DNA of 22,996 nucleotides from Bacteroidota bacterium (GCA_023415275.1 JAEZLJ010000138.1:1-22996); one strand, 5' to 3'; numbered from the stretch's first letter, positions 7,882-15,275 are shown. Notes: generated from the letters alone by a model not told the origin. Program-made: numbers and translations.

Positions 7882-8054
7882 ATGAAAAATGTAAAATGGA
7901 AAATGGAAAAACAGTTGACAGGTTAACGAGTTGACAAGTTAACAAGGATGTAATGAATAGTTTAGTCCTCCATAATCCTTTTAATCCTGAAAATCTTAGT
8001 TCTTTCTCTCCACTAGAAAATTGAACATTGAGCGTTGAATATTGAACATTTCAA
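7882..8054. repeat. Composite intergenic repeat, copy B
   Basis: In order it holds: four 7-bp units ATGAAAA/ATGTAAA/ATGGAAA (7882-7909); four 8-bp units GTTGACAG (7914), GTTAACGA (7922), GTTGACAA (7930) and GTTAACAA (7938); an ATCCTTTTAATCCTGAAAAT stretch; TAGTTC then TCTCTC; and finally five 7-bp units of ATTGAAC type (8020-8054). It matches copy A at 4647-4798 block by block. No coding potential is seen. Confidence 0.65.
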
Positions 8055-8102
8055 TTGACCCAATAAAAGACTGCAATAATAAAAGCCTCTTCCACCTAAT
8101 CC

Positions 8103-8137
8103 TTCGACATTCGATATTCCTTGTTCGATATTCTGCA
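8103..8137. repeat. 7-bp periodic array, TTCGATA type
   Basis: Five 7-bp units in register: TTCGACA, TTCGATA, TTCCTTG, TTCGATA, TTCTGCA. It ends 2 bp from the stop codon of the minus-strand repeat-protein gene, so it forms the start of that gene's 3' untranslated region. Confidence 0.65.
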
Positions 8138-8139
8138 GT

Positions 8140-8844
8140 TCATCTCAAAATAAACAGTATCCCTCCGCTCCATGTCCTGTAGTTATTGGACTTCAAGGCA
8201 CCATGAGCGCGGTCATACTGGTTGTACCATTGGTAGTACACTGAACCTGCAGATTTGATCTTGCCGGCATTATAGCGGTCTTCAAAGACCGTAACCCAGG
8301 TGATAGGAATATTGCCAATGGATTTTAGCTTTCCTCTTACCGATTCATCTTCATAAGACCCATAATAATCCAGTAAAAGGTCGCCTGCAAATTTTAATTT
8401 CCCACGAACTCCTTTGTCATCATACATGGAATAGTAATCAAAGTTCATCATCCCCATTCTTTTCAGTTTGCCTCTCCGCGTAGCCTCTTCGTAAGAATCG
8501 TAGTAGGTGATGCTGGTGGTGCCAATGCTTTTTACCTTGCCCCTGTAGGCAGAATCTGCGCTTGCCTCATAGTATTCCACCCGGGCTAGGAAAGGCTGCA
8601 GCTTCTGGGCGTAATAGTTGCCCCTGTCAGAAAGAAGCTCAGTTCCCCATTCTATGATCTTCCCGTCCTCAGTGATGCGCACCAGCACATCCTGGTCGGT
8701 CAATATGGAATAATAGGCAAGGCTGCGGGCATTGGTGAAAGTCACCTGTCCCAGTTGTTGTCCGTGAACAAGGTTGGCTACCAGTAAGAATATGATGACA
8801 ATACAGCTTCTCATACGCAGGATTATGAAGTTAACGCTTTTCAT
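8140..8844 (-). CDS. Secreted protein of 23-residue tandem repeats, function unknown
   Basis: A 234-residue protein with a hydrophobic signal peptide ending at LVHGQ. ATG at residue 11 (8814) would give a standard-length signal and may be the true start. From residue 90 to the end the chain is a tandem array with exact 23-residue spacing: the Gly of the RGK[LV]K motif falls at 102, 125, 148, 171 and 194, then a shortened unit at 215. The unit consensus is roughly xYYxSYEDxxxRGKLKSxGxxxI. Alternating aromatic and charged residues suggest a repeating beta hairpin, perhaps a small solenoid or barrel. I recognise it only as a hypothetical repeat protein seen in Bacteroidota, with no known role. 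The mature protein should lie in the periplasm or at the cell surface. Confidence 0.85.
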   Translation of the reverse strand: MKSVNFIILRMRSCIVIIFLLVANLVHGQQLGQVTFTNARSLAYYSILTDQDVLVRITEDGKIIEWGTELLSDRGNYYAQKLQPFLARVEYYEASADSAYRGKVKSIGTTSITYYDSYEEATRRGKLKRMGMMNFDYYSMYDDKGVRGKLKFAGDLLLDYYGSYEDESVRGKLKSIGNIPITWVTVFEDRYNAGKIKSAGSVYYQWYNQYDRAHGALKSNNYRTWSGGILFILR

Positions 8845-8914
8845 GAATGAGCGACAATAGAGGTGATTGAGAAACTTGTTAAAAATAACTCCTCTACTGC
8901 TTGTACATCCCTGC

Positions 8915-9274
8915 TTATTTCCTCAGGATCTTATCCATCGCCTTACCTTTGGCCAGTTCATCCACCAGCTTATCCATGTACCGGATCTTTTGCATGAGTT
9001 TATCTTCCATTTCTTCAACACGGTAACCACAAATGACACCGGTAATTTTAGAAGCATTTGGATTCAATTGTGGCGCCTCGGCAAAAAAGGTTTCAAAATC
9101 CACCTTGCTGTCTATCTGTTTTTGCAATGCCTGTTGATCATATCCCGTCAACCACCGGATGATGGTATCCAGTTCTTCTTTTGTACGGCTTTTTTTCTCC
9201 ACCTTATTAATGTAATGAGGATACACACCAGCAAATGACATTTTAAACACTCTCGTATTTTCCATAGCAGCCAT
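8915..9274 (-). CDS. DUF2200 family protein
   Basis: A 119-residue soluble protein matching the DUF2200 family across its length: MENTRVFKMSFAGVYPHYINKVEKKSRTKEELDTIIRWLTGYD, VDFETFFAEAPQLNP, KITGVICGYRVEEMED, and the C-terminal MQKIRYMDKLVDELAKGKAMDKILRK. No enzymatic role is established for the family that I know of. It is likely cytoplasmic because there is no signal peptide. The ATG at 9274 is the first start; a second ATG three codons later (9265) matches the usual MENTR beginning of the family and is equally plausible. It lies 70 bp upstream of the repeat-protein gene on the same strand, with a candidate promoter just upstream. Confidence 0.88.
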   Translation of the reverse strand: MAAMENTRVFKMSFAGVYPHYINKVEKKSRTKEELDTIIRWLTGYDQQALQKQIDSKVDFETFFAEAPQLNPNASKITGVICGYRVEEMEDKLMQKIRYMDKLVDELAKGKAMDKILRK

Positions 9275-9284
9275 AATTATATAT

Positions 9285-9318
9285 TAAAGATAATAGCTTG
9301 TATTTTCTCTTTATCAAA
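9285..9318 (-). promoter_or_regulatory. Candidate promoter of the DUF2200 gene
   Basis: Read on the minus strand, TTTG (9318-9315) is followed after 22 bp by TATCTTTA (9292-9285), seven of eight matches to TAnnTTTG. The element ends 10 bp before the ATG at 9274. The spacing is at the long end of the known range, so the call is moderate. Confidence 0.4.
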
Positions 9319-9346
9319 CCAGGAAGGCAGGAAAAGCATTATTCAT

Positions 9347-10042
9347 TTATTTTGTCAAAGCAGTTATGGGCTTCATCTCCAGCTTGCGAAAAACCACTTC
9401 AGCCCCTTCGGCCTGTATGGCTATCCTGCCTTGAGTAGCTGTGGCATTATACCCAAAGTTGACAAGGTCACCATTTACCCAAACCTTCACACTATCTGCC
9501 AGGCATTCTATGGTCATCTGGTTCCATTCGCCTACCTGCTCTTCCGATCCGTCAGTAAGATTAATGATCCTGCGTGCCTTGCCTTCCGTGATGCCCCAGG
9601 TGTCCCTGGGTCCGCGGCGCTTTTCCATATCGGGCACCGTAATGTCTTCTACTATGCACCAGAAGTCACCGGCATTTTGATGCTCCATCTGAACCTCAAT
9701 GGATTGGGGAAACATACCATAGAGCGCTCTTGGCTTCGAGGCATGAACCAATATGCCACAATTGCCTGGCTTGCCCGTAAAGCGGTATTCAGCCTCCAGC
9801 CGGTAGTTTTTGTATTCTTTATCCGAGATCAGGTGACCTTCCGGAATGCCCTTGCTCACCAGCATGCCATCCCGAACAACAAAGGCATCGGGCGCAGTGG
9901 CATTGGTGTCCTTCTCCGGAATATCCGCATGCCAGCCTTCCAGGTTCTTCCCATTGAATAAAGAAAATGATCGCTGGCTTTGGCGTGTGGCACAAGCCAT
10001 TAGCAGGCAGAGTACTGCTATACCAACTAAACTCTTTTGCAT
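9347..10042 (-). CDS. DUF1080 (3-keto-disaccharide hydrolase-like) lipoprotein
   Basis: A 231-residue predicted lipoprotein: the signal peptide ends in a lipobox LMAC with Cys17 as the lipidation site. The mature part is a single jelly-roll domain of the PF06439 type, starting with FSLFNGKNLEGWHAD and containing LISDKEYKNYRLEAEYRF, GNCGILVHASKP, QSIEVQMEHQNAGDFW, EWNQMTIECLADSVKVWVNG and the closing GRIAIQAEGAEVVFRKLEMKPI. Some members hydrolyse 3-keto-glycosides; many others are uncharacterised, so the activity is a family-level inference. It probably faces the periplasm or the outside. A 7-bp array and a 9-bp hairpin lie in its upstream region. Confidence 0.9.
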   Translation of the reverse strand: MQKSLVGIAVLCLLMACATRQSQRSFSLFNGKNLEGWHADIPEKDTNATAPDAFVVRDGMLVSKGIPEGHLISDKEYKNYRLEAEYRFTGKPGNCGILVHASKPRALYGMFPQSIEVQMEHQNAGDFWCIVEDITVPDMEKRRGPRDTWGITEGKARRIINLTDGSEEQVGEWNQMTIECLADSVKVWVNGDLVNFGYNATATQGRIAIQAEGAEVVFRKLEMKPITALTK

Positions 10043-10061
10043 GCTAAAAGATAAGAGAGAT

Positions 10062-10089
10062 AAGTAAAAAGTAAAAATTAAAAAGTAAA
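10062..10089. repeat. 7-bp periodic array, AAGTAAA type
   Basis: Four units AAGTAAA, AAGTAAA, AATTAAA, AAGTAAA in register, about 20 bp upstream of the DUF1080 lipoprotein start. It lies where the promoter core or leader would be. Confidence 0.6.
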
Positions 10090-10097
10090 AATCCTTT

Positions 10098-10123
10098 CTT
10101 CAAACCTACTTATTGGTTTGAAG
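10098..10123. promoter_or_regulatory. 9-bp perfect inverted repeat upstream of the DUF1080 gene
   Basis: CTTCAAACC (10098-10106) and GGTTTGAAG (10115-10123) are perfect reverse complements separated by 8 bp. It lies 56-81 bp upstream of the DUF1080 start and about 200 bp downstream of the mscS-like stop. It may be an operator or a weak terminator hairpin; the sequence does not decide. Confidence 0.4.
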
Positions 10124-10262
10124 GCTGCCTTGAATACATAAGACCAGGATCATACAATCAGTTAGATAAGAGGGCTAAATAATTAGCGTTTAAGCCATTT
10201 TGTTATTCTCTCTACAGCAAAACTTTATATCGAAATAATTAAGCGTTTTAAACTTAAAGAAC

Positions 10263-10333
10263 AAGAAACTAAAAACCATAAACATAAACTGTCTCTCAAC
10301 TACAAATTACAAACTACAAACTAAAAACTCCCT
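10263..10333. repeat. Two 7-bp periodic arrays at the 3' end of the mscS-like gene
   Basis: The first array (10263-10290) has units AAGAAAC, TAAAAAC, CATAAAC and ATAAACT. The second (10299-10333) has ACTACAA, ATTACAA, ACTACAA, ACTAAAA and ACTCCCT. The second runs into the coding region and contains the channel gene's stop codon (10321-10323). The 10043-10320 gap holds nothing else except the DUF1080 upstream elements. Confidence 0.65.
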
Positions 10334-11100
10334 ATTCCTTTCCCCTTCAGGTCTTCAATGATTCTTTGCTGAAGCAAAAGCCTGGCATCCACATATCCAT
10401 GTGCCGCCACCCAGGCACTCACCAGCACCTTATAGCCATCAGCTTCCACCATAGATACTCCCACACGGTGCACCGGGTCTTTCAGCAAGCCTGCTTCCGC
10501 ATCAACACTTTTATCCAGCAGACTCTTTACTTCCCCAAAATCTGCTGAGAATGGAAACTTTAATTCAATATCTACTCTCCGCTTTCCCTCTCTGCTCAAA
10601 TTAACGATCACTTCATTGGAAAGTTTGCTATTAGGCATGATCACCGTCCGGTTATCGTAAGTCTTAATAATGGTGAAGAAGATCTGTATGGTATAAACAG
10701 TTCCTTCCTGCCCCTGGGTTATAATGTTATCACCAATGCGGAATGGCTTGAGTAACAAGATCAGCACACCGCTGGTAAAATTTTGTAGAGTTCCAGATAA
10801 GGCCAGTCCTGCCGCTACACCAAAGGCACCCAATAATGCCGCAAAAGCAGTCATCTGTATGCCTACGATCTGCATAAATCCAAGAGCCAGCAATATTTGC
10901 AGGGTTACAATACTCAGGTTGACCAGGAAGGGACGTACGGATGAATTCACTTCTTTGCGTAACAAATGGTTCGTCATCCACTTCTTCAAAAGGCTGATGA
11001 GCCATAGGCCTATCGCCACAACCACCAATCCAAACAACACCTTGGGTGCCATGGTCATCACCCATGTTGAGGCCTTTGCGTAAAAACTATCCCAGTTCAC
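10321..11100 (-). CDS. Small-conductance mechanosensitive channel (MscS family)
   Basis: Inner-membrane channel that opens under membrane tension and releases solutes on osmotic downshock; 259 aa, close to E. coli MscS. Three transmembrane segments are visible (about 18-38, 58-78 and 85-110), the third being the Ala/Gly-rich pore helix FAALLGAFGVAAGLALSGTLQNFTSG. Then come the family's LKPFRIGDNI motif, the beta domain (EGTVYTIQIFFTIIKTYDNRTVIMPNSKL) and the C-terminal alpha/beta domain (VDIELKFPFSADF onward). The start is GTG at 11100. An in-frame stop lies two codons upstream and no earlier start exists, so GTG is likely genuine. The 18-bp palindrome at 11227-11244 lies upstream. Confidence 0.92.
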   Translation of the reverse strand: MNWDSFYAKASTWVMTMAPKVLFGLVVVAIGLWLISLLKKWMTNHLLRKEVNSSVRPFLVNLSIVTLQILLALGFMQIVGIQMTAFAALLGAFGVAAGLALSGTLQNFTSGVLILLLKPFRIGDNIITQGQEGTVYTIQIFFTIIKTYDNRTVIMPNSKLSNEVIVNLSREGKRRVDIELKFPFSADFGEVKSLLDKSVDAEAGLLKDPVHRVGVSMVEADGYKVLVSAWVAAHGYVDARLLLQQRIIEDLKGKGIGSF

Positions 11101-11145
11101 TTTTTATGGCCTAATAGGTAAAAATCATGCCCGGAGGGTTTAGGC

Positions 11146-11180
11146 AGTAGTCTATAGTCAATAGTCGGAAGTCTGGAGAC
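11146..11180. repeat. 7-bp periodic array, NNNAGTC type
   Basis: Units AGTAGTC, TATAGTC, AATAGTC, GGAAGTC and TGGAGAC in register, 45-80 bp upstream of the mscS-like start. The last four bases are the conserved part. Confidence 0.6.
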
Positions 11181-11226
11181 GCCCTGTCGGATTATGATAG
11201 AAAAATGCAAAAGGCCACAAGCAACC

Positions 11227-11244
11227 ATTCTCTAATTAGAGAAT
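11227..11244. promoter_or_regulatory. 18-bp perfect palindrome between the mscS-like and AHSA1 genes
   Basis: ATTCTCTAA is followed directly by its exact reverse complement TTAGAGAAT. It lies about 127 bp upstream of the mscS-like gene. The form is that of a dimeric regulator operator, but no regulator gene is adjacent. Confidence 0.4.
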
Positions 11245-11363
11245 TAAAGCTTGAAAGTTAACGAGGTGAGAAAATTTGGTGTATGAATATCATGCCTCCA
11301 TAAGCCTTAATGGCTCTCCGGTATAAACCCTTTCAGCCTAAAATCAAATAATCTATACCTCAA

Positions 11364-11391
11364 GAACTACAAACTTCAAACTTCAAATTGT
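11364..11391. repeat. 7-bp periodic array, AAACTTC type
   Basis: Units GAACTAC, AAACTTC, AAACTTC and AAATTGT in register, ending 4 bp from the stop codon of the minus-strand AHSA1 gene. Confidence 0.6.
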
Positions 11392-11395
11392 ATGC

Positions 11396-11845
11396 TTACA
11401 TATCAGGGATCTCCGGCTCTACCAACCTGGTCAGCTTATCCAGCGATTCCTGCCAGCCCATGTAACACATTTCAACAGGTATCTGAGATGGAATGCCTTC
11501 CTGGACTATCTTGATCTCGGTGCCGCCCAATACTTTTTTCAGCCATACCGTAGTGGTCATTTCACCGGGCAGGTTAGGATCATCAAATTTGTCTGTGTAT
11601 TGTAAATATTCATTGGGTTTGATCTCAATATATTTACCGCCAAAAGAATGAGAACTACCGGTAGAGAAATTCTGGAAAGACATCCTGTAACTGCCACCTT
11701 TAGACACGTTCATTTCATGTACAGTACAAAGAAAGCCATAGGGTGGTAACCATGCTGCCATGGCGCTGGCTTCAGTAAATGCACGGAATACTTTTTCGGG
11801 TGATGTTCTTAATACCCTGTGTAAGGAAACTGTGTTGTCTGCCAT
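11396..11845 (-). CDS. AHSA1/SRPBCC domain protein
   Basis: A 149-residue single-domain protein of the START/SRPBCC superfamily, AHSA1-like branch. Typical features are VSLHRVLRTSPEKVFRAFTEASAMAAWLPP at the N-terminus, the central GGSYRMSF and FGGKYIEIKPNEYLQYTDKFD strands, TTTVWLKKVLGGTEIKIVQEG, and the C-terminal helix MCYMGWQESLDKLTRLV. The fold encloses a hydrophobic cavity for a small ligand; bacterial members have varied or unknown roles and the name does not mean Hsp90 binding. Cytoplasmic. It begins at ATG 11845, divergent from the ABC exporter genes. Confidence 0.88.
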   Translation of the reverse strand: MADNTVSLHRVLRTSPEKVFRAFTEASAMAAWLPPYGFLCTVHEMNVSKGGSYRMSFQNFSTGSSHSFGGKYIEIKPNEYLQYTDKFDDPNLPGEMTTTVWLKKVLGGTEIKIVQEGIPSQIPVEMCYMGWQESLDKLTRLVEPEIPDM

Positions 11846-12210
11846 ATATTTAAATTTTAGTATCGCTATTGATGCCTTTCCAGGGGTTGTGAATTATAAG
11901 CACACAGCCACAACTACCCCTTTATCTTGTAACCATTTTGGGTTCCCAACAGATACTAAATTTACTGTATGCCCGGAAATTAATTGTCGAAAACCACTGG
12001 CATTTTATCGCATCTTATACTGTTTTTAAAGTCACTGTCTGCTATTCACACTGAATTACGACCGTTCAAACAAGAATGCAGAATTTCCAGGAAAGAATGG
12101 CGTTTCCTTCTTATGTTGTAGCTCCATCAGTGCATTTGCATGCACGCTAAGGTTACCACTTCAACCAAAGATTATTCCTAACAAAAATGTTCTATTAAAA
12201 TGTCAGCATT
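11846..12210. other. Non-coding gap between divergent AHSA1 and ABC exporter genes
   Basis: This 365-bp gap should hold both promoters but shows no strong TAnnTTTG element. It contains a short inverted repeat GTGCA-6 bp-TGCAC at 12130-12145, about 65 bp before the exporter start. A tiny upstream frame (ATG 12200, stopping after four codons) overlaps the ATPase start. I see no credible gene. None of the 7-bp arrays found in other gaps is present. Confidence 0.4.
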
Positions 12211-13125
12211 ATGACTGGTAACGCTATTATTAAAACAACGGGTCTGAGTTATTATTTCAATAAGCAGCAAAAGACACTGGACGATATCAACCTTGAAGTG
12301 GAAAAAGGCAGCATCTACGGGTTTTTAGGTCCTAATGGAGCAGGCAAGACCACCACCTTACGCTTGCTACTGGGTTTATTAAAGAAACAGCAAGGTTCCA
12401 TACATGTGTTTGGAAAAGAGTTTGCCGATCACCGTATCGAATCCCTGAAAAAAATAGGCACTTTGATCGAGCAACCTTCCTTATACGGCCATCTTACGGC
12501 AAGGGAAAACCTGGAGATTTACCGGATCATTTACAACGTATCTAAGGAAAGGATTGGGGAAGTACTGGAATTAGTAGGATTAAAGGATACTGGAAAAAAG
12601 AAAGCCAAACAGTTCTCTCTGGGCATGAAGCAGCGGTTATCTATTGCCATGGCCCTGCTGCACAATCCCGAGTTATTGATACTGGATGAACCTACCAATG
12701 GCCTTGATCCTAATGGCATCATTGAAACAAGGGAATTGATCAAAAAACTCAATAAAGAAAATGGTGTCACCATCATTGTATCCAGCCACATACTGGCGGA
12801 GGTGGAGCGTATGGCCACCCATGTAGGCATCATTCATAATGGCCGGTTACTTTTCCAGGGCACTTTGACGGAGCTGCAGAACATGAAGAAGCAACAAAGC
12901 TACATGCAGATCAAGACCAGCAACAATGAAGCTGCTTTGGAATTATTAAGTGCCTACAGTGCCGAACGAAAGAATGGATACGTGGTCATACCATTAAAAG
13001 AAAAGGAACTAACAGCATCCATTAACCGCAGATTGGTCGAGCAGAATATAGACGTATATCTTTTGCGGCCACAACAAAACGACCTGGAACAACTATTTAT
13101 TGACATTACAAGCAATAACCAATGA
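12211..13125 (+). CDS. ABC-2 exporter ATP-binding protein (BcrA-like)
   Basis: ATPase subunit of an ABC exporter, 304 aa. Walker A GPNGAGKTT is at 40-48, the Q-loop region LIEQPSLYGHLTARENL is at 85-101, the signature is the degenerate FSLGMKQ at 135-141, Walker B is LLILDEP at 155-161, with D-loop GLDPNG and H-loop His193. The SLGMK signature and the approximately 80-residue C-terminal extension fit the BcrA/lantibiotic-immunity class (DRI family) of ABC-2 systems, which export peptides or antibiotics. The last codons overlap the permease start as ATGA, indicating translational coupling. The substrate is unknown; no biosynthesis gene or two-component sensor lies next to it in this window. 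Confidence 0.93.
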   Translation: MTGNAIIKTTGLSYYFNKQQKTLDDINLEVEKGSIYGFLGPNGAGKTTTLRLLLGLLKKQQGSIHVFGKEFADHRIESLKKIGTLIEQPSLYGHLTARENLEIYRIIYNVSKERIGEVLELVGLKDTGKKKAKQFSLGMKQRLSIAMALLHNPELLILDEPTNGLDPNGIIETRELIKKLNKENGVTIIVSSHILAEVERMATHVGIIHNGRLLFQGTLTELQNMKKQQSYMQIKTSNNEAALELLSAYSAERKNGYVVIPLKEKELTASINRRLVEQNIDVYLLRPQQNDLEQLFIDITSNNQ

Positions 13126-13901
13126 GCTTTATTATCTCCTCAAAAGCCGAAATTTTAAAAACAAAGCGTACAGCTTCTTTCTGGTTGAGCATCCTGTCTG
13201 CTGCCCTGGTGCCTGGAATATTCTTCCTGGCATTCACTCTTAACCCCAGCGACGGAACTATAAAAGATTTCTCTGCCTCGCCATGGCGAAAACTGTTTCT
13301 GCTGGGATGGCAATTCTTCAGCGCTTTTGCCCTGCCCATGTACGTCATTCTTATTACTACCCTGATACCGCAGGTAGAAGTGAAGAACAACACCTGGAAA
13401 CAGGTATTTGCTTCTCCCCAATCCTTTGCCAACATTTACTTTTCAAAGTTCCTCGCCATCCATATAATGATCATTTTAGCATTCATCCTGTTCAATGTGC
13501 TGCTGTTGAGTACAGGTGCTGTATCTAATCTTATTACTAGCAAATTCGCCTTCCTGGATGACCCGCTAGACCTGGCACTGGTAGCCAGGCTAAGCATCAA
13601 GATCTATATTTCTGTTCTTGGAATAAGCGCCATTCAATATTACCTGTCCCTCAGGTTCAAAAATTTTGTAGCTCCTGTAGGTATAGGACTGGCACTGCTC
13701 ATTTGTAGTTTGGTAGCCTTAAATTTTCATTGGCAACATATGTATAAGATGCCGTACAACTATCCCATTCTTACCTCCGACCTCGCAAAGAAGGCAGGCA
13801 GACCTTTGATAGAAAACCACGAATGGAATTCCATTGGCTATTTTGTATTCTTTACCTTATTGGGTTTTGCCGAAATGAAGATGAGAAAGGAAAAGGGCTG
13901 A
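13122..13901 (+). CDS. ABC-2 exporter permease
   Basis: A 259-residue membrane subunit with about six transmembrane helices, partner of the overlapping ATPase gene (ATGA overlap at 13122-13125). The pattern resembles the ABC2_membrane_4 (lantibiotic permease) group: a cytoplasmic N-terminal helix with SSKAEILKTKRTASFW before the first membrane segment, then the conserved NNTWKQVFASPQSFANIYFSKFL loop, and further helices ending in FVFFTLLGFAEMKMRKEKG. ATP hydrolysis by the dimeric ATPase would drive export through it. It ends 87 bp before the aminopeptidase gene, which has its own candidate promoter in that space. Confidence 0.85.
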   Translation: MSFIISSKAEILKTKRTASFWLSILSAALVPGIFFLAFTLNPSDGTIKDFSASPWRKLFLLGWQFFSAFALPMYVILITTLIPQVEVKNNTWKQVFASPQSFANIYFSKFLAIHIMIILAFILFNVLLLSTGAVSNLITSKFAFLDDPLDLALVARLSIKIYISVLGISAIQYYLSLRFKNFVAPVGIGLALLICSLVALNFHWQHMYKMPYNYPILTSDLAKKAGRPLIENHEWNSIGYFVFFTLLGFAEMKMRKEKG

Positions 13902-13938
13902 CCAGTCAAACCATGCAGGCTTTGAGCTGTCTCCGCAG

Positions 13939-13967
13939 TTGACATCTTTTCATCTGTCTTATCTTCG
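13939..13967 (+). promoter_or_regulatory. Candidate promoter of the M29 aminopeptidase gene
   Basis: TTG at 13939-13941 and TATCTTCG at 13960-13967 (seven of eight matches to TAnnTTTG) are 18 bp apart, within the Bacteroidota spacing. The element ends 21 bp before the ATG. This separates the gene from the upstream exporter operon. Confidence 0.5.
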
Positions 13968-13988
13968 TGGCCCTAATAAAGACTTAGA

Positions 13989-15203
13989 ATGAAACTGGAT
14001 GATGATCTGCTGAAGAAATATGCACAGGTAATGGTGCACTATGCATTGAATGATGGCAAGGGTATCAATAAAGGCGACACTGTTTTCCTGGTAGGACAGG
14101 AATGCACCAAGGACCTGTTCATGGCCATTGCCAAAGAGGTTTATGCTGCAGGGGGCAACCTCATCACCAATTATCAACCCAATAATGTTAGGGACAACAG
14201 CCTTGCACGTTTTCTACTGCAGAACGGATCTGAAGAGCAGGTCACCTATTTTGCCACCCCCTACTGGAAAGGTATTGTAGATGCCACAGATCACATTCTC
14301 TTTATCATTTCAGAGCCGGATATTCATTACCTGGAAGATATTCCTGCCGCCAGGATCAGCCAGATGAACAGTGCCCGTGCTCCCTATATGAAGATGCGGG
14401 AAGCCAAGGAGCAGGCAGGTAAATTATCCTGGTCATTATGCTTGTATGGCACTCAATCCATGGCGGATGAAGCAGGGCTTTCACTGGAGGCTTACTGGGA
14501 GCAGATCATTGAAGCCTGCTACTTACGGGAGGATGATCCGGTGGCTAAGTGGAAGTCTGTGCAGCAGGAGATAGAATTGATAAAAGATAAGCTGGATGCG
14601 CTACCTATTGACAAGCTGCATATCAAAGGTGCCGATGCGGACCTTCACATTCGGATAGGTGAGAACAGGAAGTGGTTGAGTGGTGGTGGCAAGAACATCC
14701 CCAGCTTCGAGATCTTTACTTCCCCCGATTGGCGGGGAACCAATGGGTTCATACGGTTCAACCAGCCATTGTATTATTCAGGCAAGCGCATTGCTGGTGT
14801 GTCATTGCAATTTGAAAATGGCTTTGTGATCGATTCTTCTGCCACTGAGAATGAAGATGCACTCAAAGAAATGATAGCACAGGACAATGCAGATAAAGTG
14901 GGTGAATTTTCGCTTACTGATAAGCGTCACTCCCGGATCACAAAGTTCATGGCCACTACACTGTACGATGAGAACCAGGGAGGAGAATTTGGTAACACAC
15001 ACATTGCCCTGGGCAATGCTTACAAGGATACCTTCACAGGTGATATGGCCAAAGTAACAGAACAGCAATGGGCCGATATGGGATATAACAGTTGTCCCAA
15101 AGTACATACCGATATCATCAGCACTGCTGACAGGACAGTGACTGCCACCTTACGAGATGGAACAGAGAAAGTGATCTATAAAGATGGGATGTTTACTATT
15201 TAA
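13989..15203 (+). CDS. M29 family aminopeptidase
   Basis: Metallo-aminopeptidase of the AmpS/AmpT/PepS (M29) family, 404 aa, the usual length. It removes N-terminal residues from peptides in the cytoplasm, using two metal ions. The expected ligands of the family can be lined up: Glu241 (PSFEIFTSP), Glu306 (GEFSL), His338 (GNTHIALG), His373 and Asp375 (KVHTDII). The N-terminal half (about 1-200) holds the Rossmann-like domain with the GINKGDTVFL strand and SQMNSARAPYMKMREA. There is no signal peptide. A TTG-18-TATCTTCG promoter lies just upstream. A 7-bp array starts 7 bp after the stop. Confidence 0.93.
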   Translation: MKLDDDLLKKYAQVMVHYALNDGKGINKGDTVFLVGQECTKDLFMAIAKEVYAAGGNLITNYQPNNVRDNSLARFLLQNGSEEQVTYFATPYWKGIVDATDHILFIISEPDIHYLEDIPAARISQMNSARAPYMKMREAKEQAGKLSWSLCLYGTQSMADEAGLSLEAYWEQIIEACYLREDDPVAKWKSVQQEIELIKDKLDALPIDKLHIKGADADLHIRIGENRKWLSGGGKNIPSFEIFTSPDWRGTNGFIRFNQPLYYSGKRIAGVSLQFENGFVIDSSATENEDALKEMIAQDNADKVGEFSLTDKRHSRITKFMATTLYDENQGGEFGNTHIALGNAYKDTFTGDMAKVTEQQWADMGYNSCPKVHTDIISTADRTVTATLRDGTEKVIYKDGMFTI

Positions 15204-15210
15204 TAGCTAA

Positions 15211-15231
15211 GATTTGATATTTAATATTTTA
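15211..15231. repeat. Short 7-bp periodic array, TATTTAA type
   Basis: Three units GATTTGA, TATTTAA and TATTTTA, beginning 7 bp after the aminopeptidase stop. It is short and A/T-rich, so alone it would be weak. Confidence 0.4.
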
Positions 15232-15275
15232 AGAGAAGGGTGGCTAAATCGAAGTGCAAGATGTAGTGTTCGTTA

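Noticed and set aside
8140..10042. Repeat protein, DUF2200 and DUF1080 genes as one functional operon
   Set aside because: Gaps of 70-72 bp and a candidate promoter before the DUF2200 gene argue for separate units; their families share no known function.
11760..12029. Plus-strand open frame overlapping the AHSA1 start and running into the gap
   Set aside because: It is mostly the antisense of the AHSA1 gene, and its non-overlapping part has no recognisable protein character.
12211..15203. ABC exporter plus aminopeptidase as a peptide antibiotic production or immunity cluster
   Set aside because: No precursor peptide, modification enzyme or two-component regulator is adjacent, and the M29 gene has its own promoter; the proximity is not enough.
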